Below the pieces are notes generated by a model. The model searched no databases and had not been told where the DNA came from. It saw only the letters and a program-made list of their open reading frames with translations. A program made the translations under genes and the position numbers. This document shows positions 1-19,811 of a DNA stretch of 64,000 nucleotides, one piece after another (the stretch's first letter is position 1; each line of letters starts with the position of its first letter). Source of the stretch: Doris montereyensis (Eukaryota; Mollusca; Gastropoda; Nudibranchia; Dorididae); assembly GCA_037039925.1 (NCBI GenBank), contig JAXRKP010000174.1:1-64000 (forward strand). The letters run 5' to 3'.

Positions 1-189
1 TTGAGTGTTGTCTCCCTTTTCAAATTTCATCTTCTTATATTATTATCTTAATGGTGATATTATTTGCAATGTGAGACATATGCTGATGTCCGAGTTCTCT
101 TTTGTGGGTGGGGGCAAAGGGGTGGGGAGTGTTCAAAGCTATTCGTTGTTTCATTTTTTTATGGTTGTGTTATAGAATAGGAGGTAAAT

Positions 190-680
190 AAAAGTAATGG
201 CTGCGTTATAGAATAGGAGATAACAATTTTTTAATGGCTGTGTTATAGAATAGGAGATAACATTTTTTTAATGGCTGTGTTATAGAATAGGAGATAACAT
301 TTTTTTTATTGGCTGTGTTATAGGATAGGAGATAACAAATTTTTAATGGCTGTGTTATAGAATAGAGATTAGAAATTTTAATGGCTGTGTTATAGAATAG
401 GAGATGACATTTTTTTATTGGCTGTGTTATAGGATAGGAGATAACAAATTTTAATGGCTGTGTTATAGAATAAAGGAGATGACAATTTTTTTAAAGGGCA
501 TTTGTTTTAACATTTTTATTGGTGTTATAGAATAGGAGATGACAAATTTTAATGGTGTATTATAGAATAGGAGATAACATTTGTTTTATTGGCTGATAGG
601 AGATAACATTTTTTTTATTGGCTGTGTTATAGAATAAGAGATAACATTTTTTTATTGGCTGTGTTATAGAATATGAGATA
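190..680 (+). repeat. About 38-40 bp tandem array (about 12 copies)
   Basis: The unit includes GGCTGTGTTATAGAATAGGA and GATAACATTTTTTTA, with variable T-run length. It begins before the LASP linker exon, in an intron. Confidence 0.9.
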
Positions 681-879
681 TAGATATATAGGGGGGGGGG
701 TTATGTGACATAGTTGGGCAGAGATGGAGACTGGAGCCCCACAACCGGGGTGGAACGGCTGATGATGGTGATATAGGGATAGGGATAGGGGGTGTATCAG
801 GTTTGGGAAGAAATGTCTTTTACGTTAGAAACCTCGGGTGCTGCATGGCGCCAGTTGCTGCCAGGTCGTTGCCTAGCAC

Positions 880-1016
880 TAGTCTTTGGTGGTGGGCGGT
901 TGGCGGATGCTACTGGTAAGTCATCCTTCTTTCCTTTCACTCTTTTCCCATGCCTTTCATTTCGCTGTTTCTTTTTAATTCACTCTGAGATCATTGCATA
1001 TAATGGATGGGGGTAA
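880..1016 (+). repeat. Family A short interspersed repeat
   Basis: Here called family A. It has GGATGCTACTGGTAAGTCAT, a CTTTCCTTTCACTCTTT pyrimidine tract, TTGCTGTTTC-like, then CTGAGATCATTGCATATAATGG and GTAAAT. About 15 copies occur in the window on both strands. The copies are about 110-130 bp; no clear RNA polymerase III box is visible. Confidence 0.7.
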
Positions 1017-1394
1017 ATCGCAAAATATCTATAAAGTCGCATTCTATGAGAACAATATGGGAGATTGCTAGACCTTGGATATATATGGGAAAGGGCCAAA
1101 CCAGAAATATGGGAAATTGTCAAACCTAAATCATGGGAAATTACTTTGATATATAGTTTGGGGTTTTTTTTAAACGAGGACAAAGCCGAAGCAAAAGTCT
1201 ACGAAATTGCAATTTTTAAGATGTTCAACCTAAGGTCAGACATTGGCGTGTGTCTCATACTGTGAAGTAAACTCTTTGGTTGTATCTTTTGTGTCTTAGA
1301 ATTTAGAGCTGTGTGTGACTTTCTTCTATGTTGATTAATCAAAAAGTTTTGGCCTTCATAATCTGTCATGGTCCCCCGCCTTTTTTGCAATCAG

Positions 1395-7970
<6,576 letters not shown>

Positions 7971-8440
7971 GCCTGGACATGGATTGCAGCTTGCCGCTCT
8001 TCTGGTGTAGAAAGTAGTTTTTTTTATTTGTCTGAGTTATTTCCCCTTTTGTTGTTTTTAAATGAAGAAAGTGGAAATATAGAGCATATTTTATACTCTT
8101 TTTGTTCTCTGTTCTCGTGTCTTTTTCTTCAATTTTTTTCTTCTTCTCTTTGTACGTGTTTTTTGTGAGTGTCTTTTCTTCCTCCATTCTGACTGAGCTG
8201 TTTCTTATTTTATTAGTATGTTGTATGTGTTTGTCGTCGTGTACTTCTGAAAGTGAATACCTCGTCTTTCTCTCTTGAATTTCTTCACTTGCCATTTTAT
8301 TGTACAAATGATTCAGAGATTGTATTGATCATGATTTTAACCAACCTGCACTCTTACTGCTAGTTATATTATTATTATATATTATACGGATATAATGCTC
8401 TGTGAAGAGAAAGATTGAATAAATCATACTTTACGATAAT
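7971..8440 (+). other. 3'UTR of the LASP-like gene
   Basis: T-rich sequence follows the stop codon and leads to an AATAAA hexamer at 8418-8423. No further coding exon is seen. The end point is estimated at 15-25 bases after the hexamer. Confidence 0.6.
8418..8423 (+). terminator. Polyadenylation signal AATAAA
   Basis: This canonical hexamer lies about 450 bases after the SH3 stop codon, in the right strand and place to end the LASP-like transcript. Confidence 0.6.
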
Positions 8441-10275
8441 TGTGAATGTACCCGCTTTGCTCAGCCCATCCATAAACATAACAAACGCGGAGGTCATGAC
8501 TTTAGCCAGCACCCTCTTGCCTCAAAGAATAATATCATACGTAGAGTGAAAACGAAACTGTACAAGAATAGCCTTGGTCTGCATTGATTTGGGAAAATTT
8601 TTTCAACTTGTGTTAAAGATATTCAAAGACCCTAAAAACAAATCAAAATTGAAGATCCTTGTGTGAAATGAAACTTTTCCCTTCATGTTAACACCCTCCG
8701 AGAAACATCCCAATTAGCGGCTAAGACGACGATAATCTGGGCCAAAGATAATTTTGGATTTCTCTGCAATGTTTTGACACGCAAACAAATTAATTGATAA
8801 TTTTACATATTTATCTATTCATTTATTTTACTGTTTTATGTCTAAAACTAAAACTGTATTTGACTTTGGTGTTTTTGAAGAAAAGAAAGAATTATTATTT
8901 TTTAAAAACCCAGAGAAAACCGTTAAATGAGAAATAAAGGTTTTAATGAGGAACTCGAACAATCTTCTTTACGCACTATTCATTTCATTGAGATTTAGAT
9001 CGCAAATACGTGTGTGGGATAATTATAATAAGTATATCAATGCTTGAGAAAAAAAACAACTGTAAGCTAATGCAAATGGATGACTTCCTACTCAATCACT
9101 AGCCCGTGAAACCTTTAAAAAAATTATTATTATAATTGATTTCATCACATCTGAGATTTCATCACGTCTGAGATTTCATCACGTCTGAGATCAGTATAAT
9201 AACCATGAGAAGGCCCCACATTTCTTTCTTTTCTGTTCTCCGCTCTTGTCTCCTTCCAACTTTTTATATTTTGCTTTTGTTTTTCCTTTTTCTACCGTTC
9301 TTCCACTCTACGCTTAGTGGCTTGTTTTCACCGTAAACCTTTTGCCTGCAACAGTTTACTCACATCGTCTCTGTGCATATCCTCAGCGTTAAATCTAAAT
9401 GTACTTTACGCGTGTATGCTCTGATATTTTCTCAAGCACAGGATTCAATGAAATATCAAATCATAATAAATGTTATAATCAGTTTAATTTACTACTGTGA
9501 CACACCGTGTATGGAGATACACCACTCATGTGTTAAATATATATATACAATGTACATGTATTATACATTATCTGTCAATGACGTCATCTGTTTCACAACG
9601 CTTTTGTCTGGCTAGTTCTTTCTTGCTGACATGAAGTGTTCTAGTGTTCATTTTTGTTTGATTGTGAATTAGTGTGTGGGGACTTTTGTGTTTTTGGTTG
9701 GTTGTCACATTTGTTTTTAAGTATTTACTTTGGAAAGTGTTTGGGAATTGTGGGGGGGGGGGGGGGGGTCATTTTTGTTTTAATTTATAGACTGCGTGTT
9801 TGTATTGCAAGACATGCCTTTCTTTTTCCAAGTCAAGATGACAAGTCTTGTTTAGGTTAGATTGTATCACATAATTTGTCACTTTGTGATTTCTATTCGT
9901 TTCAATGCCTTGCAGATCAATGTTGTTGTGTATACATTTAGATGTGAACCAACTCTCTCCTTGTCTTAACACTTGGCCCAGTCAAATTGTCACTGGCTCA
10001 GGGGTGGTTTTTCTTATGTCAGCCAAAGTAATGCATGCAATAATTGAGGTCCCATGCATTATAGTGCAAAGAGTTGAAGGCAGAGATCATTTTAAAAGTC
10101 TTCATGTCACAACCAATATTCATTGCTATCGCTCCATGGCCTGGTGGCAGTTTAAAGTGTAGCGTCTGTGACCTGCACAGCGATTTGAAAGAACTGTCAC
10201 CGTATTGAGTCTGCCAGTTTATTTTTCATACTCCCATCTCTTACTCTGATAACAATTAATTCGCAATTCAACTAT
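8440..10275. other. AT-rich sequence without a gene
   Basis: No exon with good splice sites and family resemblance was seen. Small features are three copies of about 17 bp (GATTTCATCACGTCTGA) at 9137-9192 and a 19-base G run at 9751-9769. It is probably intergenic after the LASP poly(A) site. Confidence 0.5.
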
Positions 10276-10277
10276 TC

Positions 10278-10339
<62 letters not shown>
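10278..10339 (+). repeat. (TTA)n microsatellite
   Basis: About 60 bases of TTA repeat. Confidence 0.95.
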
Positions 10340-10341
<2 letters not shown>

Positions 10342-12245
10342 AAGCAATTTTTTATTGACAAAGGGTCCAGCAACTGAGACGGGAGTGACATTGACAATGG
10401 GTAAAATGTCTACCAGACTTACAACCTATGCTGACAGTGTCAGACTGCCACCAAGATTTTGAACGTCTCGTGTCACACCTTCTTCCTCCTCCTCTTCCTT
10501 CAGCTTGTCCGCTGTTGTCTGCTATTTACACACAGGGTTGCCATAACCAAAGCCTTTTCTCCATAAATTTTAGTCCTTTGTACGATTCTTGCCACAACAC
10601 TTAATCTGCAGTTTCTCCCATAAGACCAGGATAAAATGTGGCAAGTGTTAAGAATTGAAAGATTTTTGTCAGTGAATTTATGAAAATCAAAAGATGACTG
10701 ACTGCCTTGGCTGTTTTTATAACAATCACATGGGATGCATTTGGGAAAAAACGAAGAGAGAGTTGTAACCTGGGATATGTGTATGCTATACGTGCTGATG
10801 ACATCCTATGGTTTGAATTCTGATGATATCTATATTATGTTGTTCTTACCACTCATAACCTTTTTTTAACTCTATACACGATTGTCAAAGTTTTCTATGC
10901 TGGACATGTGACTAAAGGCAATTTCTTTACGACGCAACGGTATCTGTTTCTTTTGTTACTGGATGTACCAGAATCTGTCACTATACTTTTTGTTACGTAG
11001 TCCATGGTGCACGGATATGACCTTCAACTTGAGATAAATAAGTAAAAACTTAAAATCCTTCTATTTACATTTAAGTTCTTTTCACCTCTGGCAAAAGCCA
11101 ATTTGGCGACTTTATTTCCTAGTAATTAGGACTCATGTGTCACTTGTTGCCTCGTCTCTTTCGTTAGCATGGAGAGTTCCTGACTTTTATTAAAAAACTA
11201 TGGCGTTTTTTCTTTTTAAACTAAACAACCCATTGCAGTAAATAGTATAAATGGAAAAAAAAAAAAAAAATGTGCCACGTTTTGTGTCACTTTCTTCAAC
11301 AAAACCTGCAAAATTTTCTCCTTTTTGGTAAATAAAATTAAAAAATTGCATTTTCAAATGTATCCTCCTTGTCTTTGAAGGACGATTTCAACACAAGCTG
11401 TTTCAGCTATTTGGGTTTTTTTTATCAATTGGCTGTACAAGGTAGCCATGGATGTGTGTAGTGGGTGAGGGGGAGGGAAAGATTGTTGACACATGCTTGT
11501 CAATGTCATGCTTATCACTAGTATCATTTTGTTTTGTCTTGTTTCTTTGAAATCTTTGTTTTCTCTTTTCATTTTATTGCTTTGTCTTGTAAATGTTGTC
11601 AGAGTTTTTCAGTGTTTGATTGTCCGTTTTGTTTGTCTGAGTCGAGTTGTTTTTGTGTGTGTTTGTTTGTTGAGTTCTGAGAGAGGATTGGGGCGGGGGA
11701 CAATTGTCTTTTTTATTGTTGTAGAGCGATGCCTGTCTAGGTTTATGAGTTTTTTCCTGCTCATTGCATATCTTTGAGTATCTTTGTGGCACGCATATTT
11801 CTCTAAGACTAAAACTAAACTAAGAAGAATGTATTTGTTCTTTTGATAGCCTACATATGCTGAGTGACAAAACATTGCAATGTACTTGTAATTGTATCAT
11901 GTAATATTGAATATCTTCATCGAATCGCCCATCCACTTCCACTTCTACTCTGTTCTTGTCTACTGTTACTTCTAGTGTTATATGGTACGTCATTAATTTA
12001 TATTTTTTATGCTTTCAAGGCTTCAAATAAATCACATTATTTCTTGGCCTCAATTGCGACCTTCTTTTGATGTTTTTGTCTTTGTTAAATGTGACTTGTT
12101 TTGATTTCTTTCTGTCTTTCTTTTTCCCTCCAAAGGAATGGTTGAGCAAAGTCAACAATGTTGTTCTTATTTTCCTTCAAAGTAAATCAAAGGAATGATT
12201 GAGCAAAGTCAACAATGTCCTTCTTTTTTCCCACCTCAATTTATT
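10340..12245. other. No recognised gene
   Basis: AT-rich sequence with poly-A (11254-11270). Near 12135-12230 there is an imperfect duplication of AGGAATGRTTGAGCAAAGTC. Open frames here lack family resemblance and splice support. Confidence 0.45.
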
Positions 12246-12249
12246 ACCA

Positions 12250-12380
12250 AGTTGGTGGGAGGAGGTGCTGGTAGGTTCTACTTCTTTTCTTTCGCTCTTT
12301 CACCTATATCTCGTCTTGCTGTTGCCTCTTCATTCATCCTGAGATCACTGCATTTGGTGGACGGTAAATTTCAATGAAAA
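12250..12380 (+). repeat. Family A repeat copy
   Basis: The core GTGCTGGTAGGTTCTACTTC, TCTTGCTGTTGCCTCTTCAT and CTGAGATCACTGCATTTGGT ends in GTAAATTTCA, the full family A order. Confidence 0.75.
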
Positions 12381-12529
12381 AATTACCAACAAAGTTGACA
12401 TGTAAACCATTGGTTTCTAGTGTATGGGATGACGTAAACTTTTGTAGCCATCACCGTCTCTTTCATTACATGGTACCTTCCTTGACCCCACCCCCTCCCC
12501 ATATGTCTTTTAACCATATGAACTCAAGT

Positions 12530-12830
12530 ACCTCCAAGGCCATTACGGCCCATCTAGCTGTAGCTAGCTTATCCTGATATCTATAGTGTGAAGCGGAATA
12601 GGTGATAATAATCACCCCTGGACAGAACGCTAGTCTGACGCAGATTTTTACTCCCAAGCTAGTGTGTACCTATTTGCACCTGGATTGAATGGAGAAAAAA
12701 ATGCGTGTTAAGTTTCTTTCCCCGGGAACACAATGTCGGGTCAAGCTTTGTCAGGATTCGAACCCGGAACTTCATGATCCCAAGTCCGGCAGCCTAACTA
12801 CTCAGCCAAGAACCCCATCGCTTTTTTATC
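12530..12830 (-). repeat. Family B tRNA-derived SINE, full copy (reverse)
   Basis: On the minus strand the head reads TTGGCTGAGTAGTTAGGCTG (A box) and CCGGGTTCGAATCC (perfect B box). It is followed by a body with TTGTGTTCC, AGGTGCAAATAGGTACAC, and an end CGGCCTTGGAGG. The head is tRNA-like but is not a folding tRNA gene. Confidence 0.85.
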
Positions 12831-12879
12831 ATGAGGACCCAGTATACTAAATTCATTTCTTAAGGAGGGGGGCGGGTCC

Positions 12880-13340
12880 TAAGAATGATTTTTTAAGTTT
12901 GAAGAGATGCACTAAGAGGACAAAATTGTGAAACTCATTTTTGAAAATTTAGTTACCATGGAAACGACCGGCGTCTTCAATTTTTGGTGAAAAAATTGGT
13001 AATTTTAAAAACTATCTAGTCTACAGTTTTCATTTTAGAGGTTTATAATTTTGCACATAGAAACTTTGAACCAACGGCCTGAAACTCTCATATTGTGTTT
13101 TTGAAGTCTTTTATTGACTTTTTTTTTTTAAGCGGGGTTTGGAAAGAAACTAGTTTATCTCAATATACCACCAAAAATCCTGAATTTCTCAGAAATTATG
13201 AAAGATATCAAAATACCCATACAAAGATCTTTTAGTTATGATAATATAAAGCAGGTGTTTTGAGGTATATATGCCAAATTTAATTAAAAGGGTTCCTTTG
13301 AATCATGTTCCATCGAAGAAGGATAATGGTATCAAAGTGC
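12880..13340 (-). mobile_element. Family F repeat (unknown element), reverse copy
   Basis: On the minus strand it contains CGCCGGTCGTTTCCATGGTA ACT-like and an AAATTTGG tract, matching the 3' noncoding part of two other copies (37.2-37.9 kb; 52.2-52.6 plus 55.5-55.8 kb). No frame is visible in this copy. The link is by short blocks, so it is tentative. Confidence 0.4.
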
Positions 13341-13596
13341 AGGGAACAATTTAAACAGAATGGAAAGTATAATCACTGCCATTAATCGAGTTGGAAAATT
13401 TCCTTCTTTTGTTTTAATGCAACTTGCAAATGAAATATTTGCTTTCTTTCTCTGCTTGTCACTGGCATCTGATACAGAGTGCACAATGTTAATGGCTTAT
13501 ACAACCAGGCTATTCATAAAACATGAGCAAGTACTAGTAGACCAAGGAAAATTATCTTAGGTTCATGTAAATACATTTAACACTAATACCCACACA

Positions 13597-13636
<40 letters not shown>

Positions 13637-14225
13637 GAGATGACCTTCATTGTGGATGTGGGTAAGAATCAAATGGAAGCAGCATACAGGCACAGTCACA
13701 TTCTTACCAAAACTGAAACACAAAATCACAACATTGAACAATTTAAAGACACAAAATCACAACATTGAACAATTTAAAGACACATAGACATTTGACACAT
13801 AGACATTGTTTGTCATGTCCAATGTTTTACTTTCTTGTCACATGTAAAACCTCTGCCATCAAACAAGTGAAAGTAACGACAATGACATGAACATTTTTAT
13901 ACAAAACATTCACCGTTACAGTATTGAGATTATAGCTACAATGTTCAAAGGCCGGAAAGTGTTATATCATTATTAGTAGAAGTATTATGCTCATGTCTAA
14001 AAGTAAACAAATTCAAATTCAAAACACATTCTGTACTATAAAAACACTATTACAAAACATGTCAAGTACATGTTAAATGTTAGGAGACAGATTTAAAAAA
14101 TAAAGGCAGTAACAATATCAATCATTCTGTCCATCAATGACATGTATGTTGATGCATGAGGTCAAATTTAGAAACAAAATAGACAAAACAATACCACTGA
14201 ATTCATTCACATTTGTTTGTTCATA
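13340..14225. other. No recognised gene
   Basis: This stretch holds a (CA)n run at 13590-13632 and a perfect direct duplication of about 35 bp (GACACAAAATCACAACATTG) at 13710-13782. The remainder is AT-rich and unassigned. Confidence 0.5.
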
Positions 14226-15400
14226 TATAGGAATTTACCCTTCCATCAAATGCAGTAATCTCATGATGGTGAATTAAGAGAAACTGCAAGTTGATAGACA
14301 ATGTGAAAGAGTGAAAGTAAAGAAGTAGGACCTGTCAGCCACATCCTCCAACCCACAAATTCATTCAAAACCCTGCAGTGATCTCAATCTCAGGGTGAGT
14401 TAAGAAGAGACAGCAAGACGAAAGATAAGCGAAAGAAAAGAAGTAGGGCCTACCAGCTACATCCTCCAACTAGCCACACCATTAGGGCTCAAAGTCTCAC
14501 CTCCATAACATTAACACATAACAATTCAGTTCACAAAGCTTGTTTGTTTGTTTGTTTCATTCAAATCTCCCCCCTCCCCATCCACCTTGTGATTAATGTA
14601 ATTAAATAATGCAGCAATCTCAAGGAGAATGAAGAAGATGAAAGGCAACAAGAAGTATGATCTCCCCATGACACCACCCAACCAACCACATCTTACCAAG
14701 TTGATTGATTTGATGTTGAAATTTACTCCATCCACCATGTTCGGTGATCTGATGGTGAATTAAGCAAGATGAAACACAGCAAAATGAAAGAAAGATGTAT
14801 GAAAGAGTGAAAGAAAAGGAAGAGGACTTACCCGCAACCTCACCAAATAAACACGTTATAAAGTAAAAGCAGATTTATTTATTGACTAAAACAAAATAAA
14901 AATCAGAATGAGAAGCCGACATTGTATTTCAAATCCATGATAGATAAAAACACTAGGAGTTGGTCCTGTTTCTCATCTCATCTATGAGGATCTCATTTTC
15001 AATCTCATGGAGTGAAGGAATATAAAAACAACACACAAGATGAAATGAAAGAGGTAAGTTAGTATGTAAATGTCAAGCATCAAAATGACAGGGAAATAGG
15101 AGCTACCAGCACTGTCACTATCACTGTCACCACCCATACATTTCAAATGCAAATTGTCTTCCTTTTGTCAATGAGGAAATCTCTTTGTTAAAATGAGGCT
15201 TTCTTTCATTGATTATTTTGCATTCAAATTTACCGGATGAAAAAGTCTGATAAGAATTTAAAGAATACAAAATACAATTGCTTCTTTAATTGAAATTTAC
15301 CCTGTCCACCATATGCTGTGATGTGAGAAGTGAGAAATGAAAGAGTAAAAGAAAATAAGTAGAACCTACCAGTACCAGCAAGATGCACCGACCACCCACT
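14225..15400 (-). repeat. Cluster of five reverse family A copies
   Basis: Copies sit at about 14230-14360, 14385-14480, 14575-14695, 14720-14845 and 15290-15400. Each reads (minus) GGAGGATGTGGCT-like, then a CTTTCTTTC-rich tract, then TTGCTGTTTC or a variant, CTGAGATCACTGC and AAATTTC. This local clustering is unusual and suggests segmental duplication followed by divergence. Confidence 0.7.
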
Positions 15401-15739
15401 AAAAATACAAAGAGAGACAGACAGACAAACAGAGAAAGAGAGCATCTTTAATCTTAGTCTGTGCAGTAGGAATTTGGTTTATCTTTCGTATTCTTCTTAT
15501 TTTCACTTAAACAAAAACAAATTATTTAAATTTAGTAAAAAGATTCTGTTCCTGCAGGAAGTCTTTACAACATTAACTGTATAGGCGTAGCCACAATCCC
15601 CGTAATCATGTCATACCACTTTACTTTAAACATCAGTTTCCCCCCATGACGCTGATTCCAACTCAAATCACTTAGAAAAGCAGATAGACAGCAACTTATA
15701 AAGTATCATGTTACTTATACACATCTCCACTACATGAAC

Positions 15740-17685
15740 AAACATTACTACTACACACTTACTATAACAAACCATTACTACTACACACTTACTTTAACAA
15801 ATATTACTACTACACATTTACTATAACTATAACAAACCATTACTACTACACACTTATTATAACAAACATTACTACTACACACTTACGTATAACAAACATT
15901 ACTACTACACACTTATTATAACAAACATTACTACTACACACTTACTATAACAAACATTACTACTACACACTTACTATAACAAACATTACTACTACACACT
16001 TACTATAACAAACATTACTACTACACACTTACGTATAACAAACATTACTACTACACACTTATTATAACAAACATTACTACTACACACTTACTATAACAAA
16101 CATTACTACTTACTATAACAAACCATTACTACTACACACTTATTATAACAAACATTACTACTACACACTTACTATAACAAACATTACTACTACACACTTA
16201 CTATAACAAACATTACTACTACACACTTACTATAACAAACATTACTACTACACACTTACTATAACAAACATTACTACTACACACTTACTATAACAAACAT
16301 TACTACTACACACTTACTACTTACTATAACAAACATTACTACTACCCACTTACTATAACAAACATTACTACTACACACTCACTATAACAAACATTACTAC
16401 TACACACTTACTATAACAAACATTACTACTACACACTTACTATAACAAACATTACTACTACACACTTACTTTAACAAATATTACTACTACACACTTACTA
16501 TAACAAACATTACTACTACACACTTACTATAACAAACATTACTACTACACACTTACTTTAACAAATATTACTACTACACATTTACTATAACAAACATTAC
16601 TACTACACACTTACTATAACAAACATTACTACTTACTATAACAAACATTACTACTACACACTTACTAGAACAAACATTACTACTACACACTTACTATAAC
16701 AAACATTACTACTTACTATAACAAACATTACTACTACTACTACCCACTAACAAACATTACTACTACACACTTACTATAACAAACATTACTACTACACACT
16801 GACTATAACAAACATTACTACTACACACTTACTATAACAAACATTACTACTACACACTTACTATAACAAACATTACTACTACACACTTACTATAACAAAC
16901 ATTACTACTACACACTTACTATAACAAACATTACTACTACACACTTACTATAACAAACATTACTACTACACACTTACTATAACAAACATTACTACTACAC
17001 ACTTACTATAACAAACATTACTACTACACACTTACTATAACAAACATTACTACTACACACTTACTATAACAAACATTACTTGCACACTTACTATAACAAA
17101 CATTTACATATATAACAAACATTACTACTACACACTCACTATAACAAACATTACTACTACACACTTACTATAACAAACATTGCCACTACATACCTTATAT
17201 CAAACATTAATACTACACACTTACTATAACAAACATCGCCACTACATACTTATAACAAACATTACTACTACACTTACTATAACAAACATTGCCACTACAT
17301 ACTTATAACAAACATTACTACTACACTTACTATAACAAACATTGCCACTACATACTTATAACAAACATTACTACTACACTTACTATAACAAACATTGCCA
17401 CTACATACTTATAACAAACATTACTACTACACTTACTATAACAAACATTGCCACTACATACTTATAACAAACATTACTACTACACTTACTATAACAAACA
17501 TTGCCACTACATACTTATAACAAACATTACTACTACACTTACTATAACAAACATCGCCACTACATACTTATAACAAACATTACTACTACACTTACTATAA
17601 CAAACATTGCCACTACATACTTATAACAAACAGTACTACTACACACTTACTTTAACAAACATTACCACTACACACTTACCATTCA
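15740..17685 (+). repeat. 29 bp tandem array (about 68 copies) with a higher-order end
   Basis: The main unit is ACAAACATTACTACTACACA plus CTTACTATA. From about 17210 to 17640 the array switches to a 53 bp dimer in which one half is GCCACTACATACTTAT, so a higher-order repeat has formed at one edge. Confidence 0.95.
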
Positions 17686-18335
17686 AATTCTATTATTAGC
17701 ATTACGATATTGCACAGCCATGAACATTTACATCATAAACATCAACACATGCCATACAAATATTTATTTTAAACATAGCAATAAGATAAATGGCAATAAA
17801 GTAAGCTGCATTGCTGTTACTAGTGTTACTGTTAATAATACAGCACACAGACAAGACAAATATGTGAGTGAATGTTCACATCAAATAAAATCTCACAAAA
17901 AGCCCAGGTCATGCAATTCAAGGTGAGTTTTATACGTCATAAATGAGTCCTGTACTCATAGACGCGATAAATTCAGGGTGAGTTTTTACGTCATAAATGA
18001 GTCCTGTACTCATAGACGCGATAAATTCAACGTGAGTTTTATACATGATAAATTAAGTAAACAATTGCAATTATGTGTACACACAAGTAGAAGAATAGAT
18101 CAATTTCTCGTATTAACAAATTATATGATTTTTATTGACACAAAGTTGAGAGCAGAATATTTACAATTTATAGCATACAATGTATTATTACAAACACATA
18201 ATAGTAATAGCACTATTGCGAAATGATGCCTTTGAGATTAAAACAACAGAGAGATAAAAAATATAAAATGTAAATTGTAAAGCTTGCTAAGATTTTATGA
18301 TCAAAAACCTAAAAAAAAAATCTCAAACTTAAAGC
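17685..18335. other. AT-rich stretch with a short duplication
   Basis: Three partial copies of GAGTTTTATACGTCATAAAT and AGTCCTGTACTCATAGACGC occur at 17923-18045. Nothing else was recognised. Confidence 0.5.
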
Positions 18336-18337
18336 AT

Positions 18338-18453
18338 CTACTATTACTACTACTACTACTACTACTACTACTACAACTACTACTACTACCATTTCTAAAT
18401 ATTAACAAAGAAAATTGTCCACAGATCCAATGAAATGACAGTGACAGTGACAC

Positions 18454-18501
<48 letters not shown>
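18338..18501. repeat. Inverted trinucleotide repeats (CTA)n and (TAG)n
   Basis: About 45 bases of CTA repeat (18338-18388) are followed 60 bases later by about 50 bases of its complement TAG (18451-18501). The two arms can pair into a long hairpin. Confidence 0.85.
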
Positions 18502-18595
18502 CATGTTAATGTTAATGGGAAAGCTATACGACACCCAGGCTACAACTCCGTGACTCCAGTCTCATCGTTGCCACATTTGCAATCACTTGAACCAC

Positions 18596-18818
<223 letters not shown>

Positions 18819-19319
18819 TTTCATGCTGAAACAAAACGAAACAAAAACTAAAACTGTGAGTAAACCTGTTGATTGAAGATGTGACACATGATGCATGGTC
18901 AGAAAAAGGATTTGTTCGTGGTCTCTGTAGCTTTGGTATGAATACAATGTAGTATGATATATCCATCCATCCCGATATGATGTGATTGTTACACTACAGT
19001 CTAAACTTGAATACAATCTCAAAGTCAAAGCTGGAACTATTAATACTATTGCTGATAATACATCTCTGTATTCAAAAACATTGCTGTCAAAAAGAATGGG
19101 AGGGGGAAACACAAAACAATCAAATCCTTACTCAATTACAATTTTTCTATTACATTATATTACACTAATTATGGTGTAAATTAATAATAATATCTTAAGT
19201 AGATTTGTTCTTTGAACAACGCAAAATTTGCCAGCACTAGCAAATTCATGCCAATAGAGCCGAAGACTTACTTCCTAAAAAAAAAAAAAAGAATTTATGT
19301 TTCGTTGCAATACATCATG

Positions 19320-19440
19320 CTATCCACCATATGTGGGTGATCTCAGGGAGAATTAAGAGGAAGCAGCAAGATGAACGATAAGTTGAAGAATAAGAGGAAA
19401 GAAATAGGACCTACCAGCCACTCCAGTCAACCATCCACAC
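19320..19440 (-). repeat. Family A repeat copy (reverse)
   Basis: CCACCATATGTGGGTGATCT, AGAGGAAGCAGCAAGATGAA and AGGACCTACCAGCCACTCCA are the reverse family A order. It precedes the CR1-like LINE. Confidence 0.75.
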
Positions 19441-19811
19441 AGAAAAGAGGATGGTGGCAGTAAATTAGGATGAAGAAGAAGCAGAAGAGATAATAAATAA
19501 TATTTACAATAATATACACAGCTCTCAAACATAGTTGGAGAAATGCATTGCATGCTATTAGTGTTACAAATGCTGGCCTCTAGTGTAACTACTGTCACTG
19601 TCAGTCATTCAAGTTCAACACAACTGAAATAATCATTATGTTCTTTACAATAATTCATGTCTTCATTCATTTCACCAGCTTAATACTTAATGTTAAGTTC
19701 TTACCGCTCATGTCCAACAAAGTTTTTAACGTATTGAGAATCAGAATCAGAATCAGAATTGATAATTCGCAAAAGGCATTTTGCCCATGAATGCGAATAT
19801 AGTGTTACACT

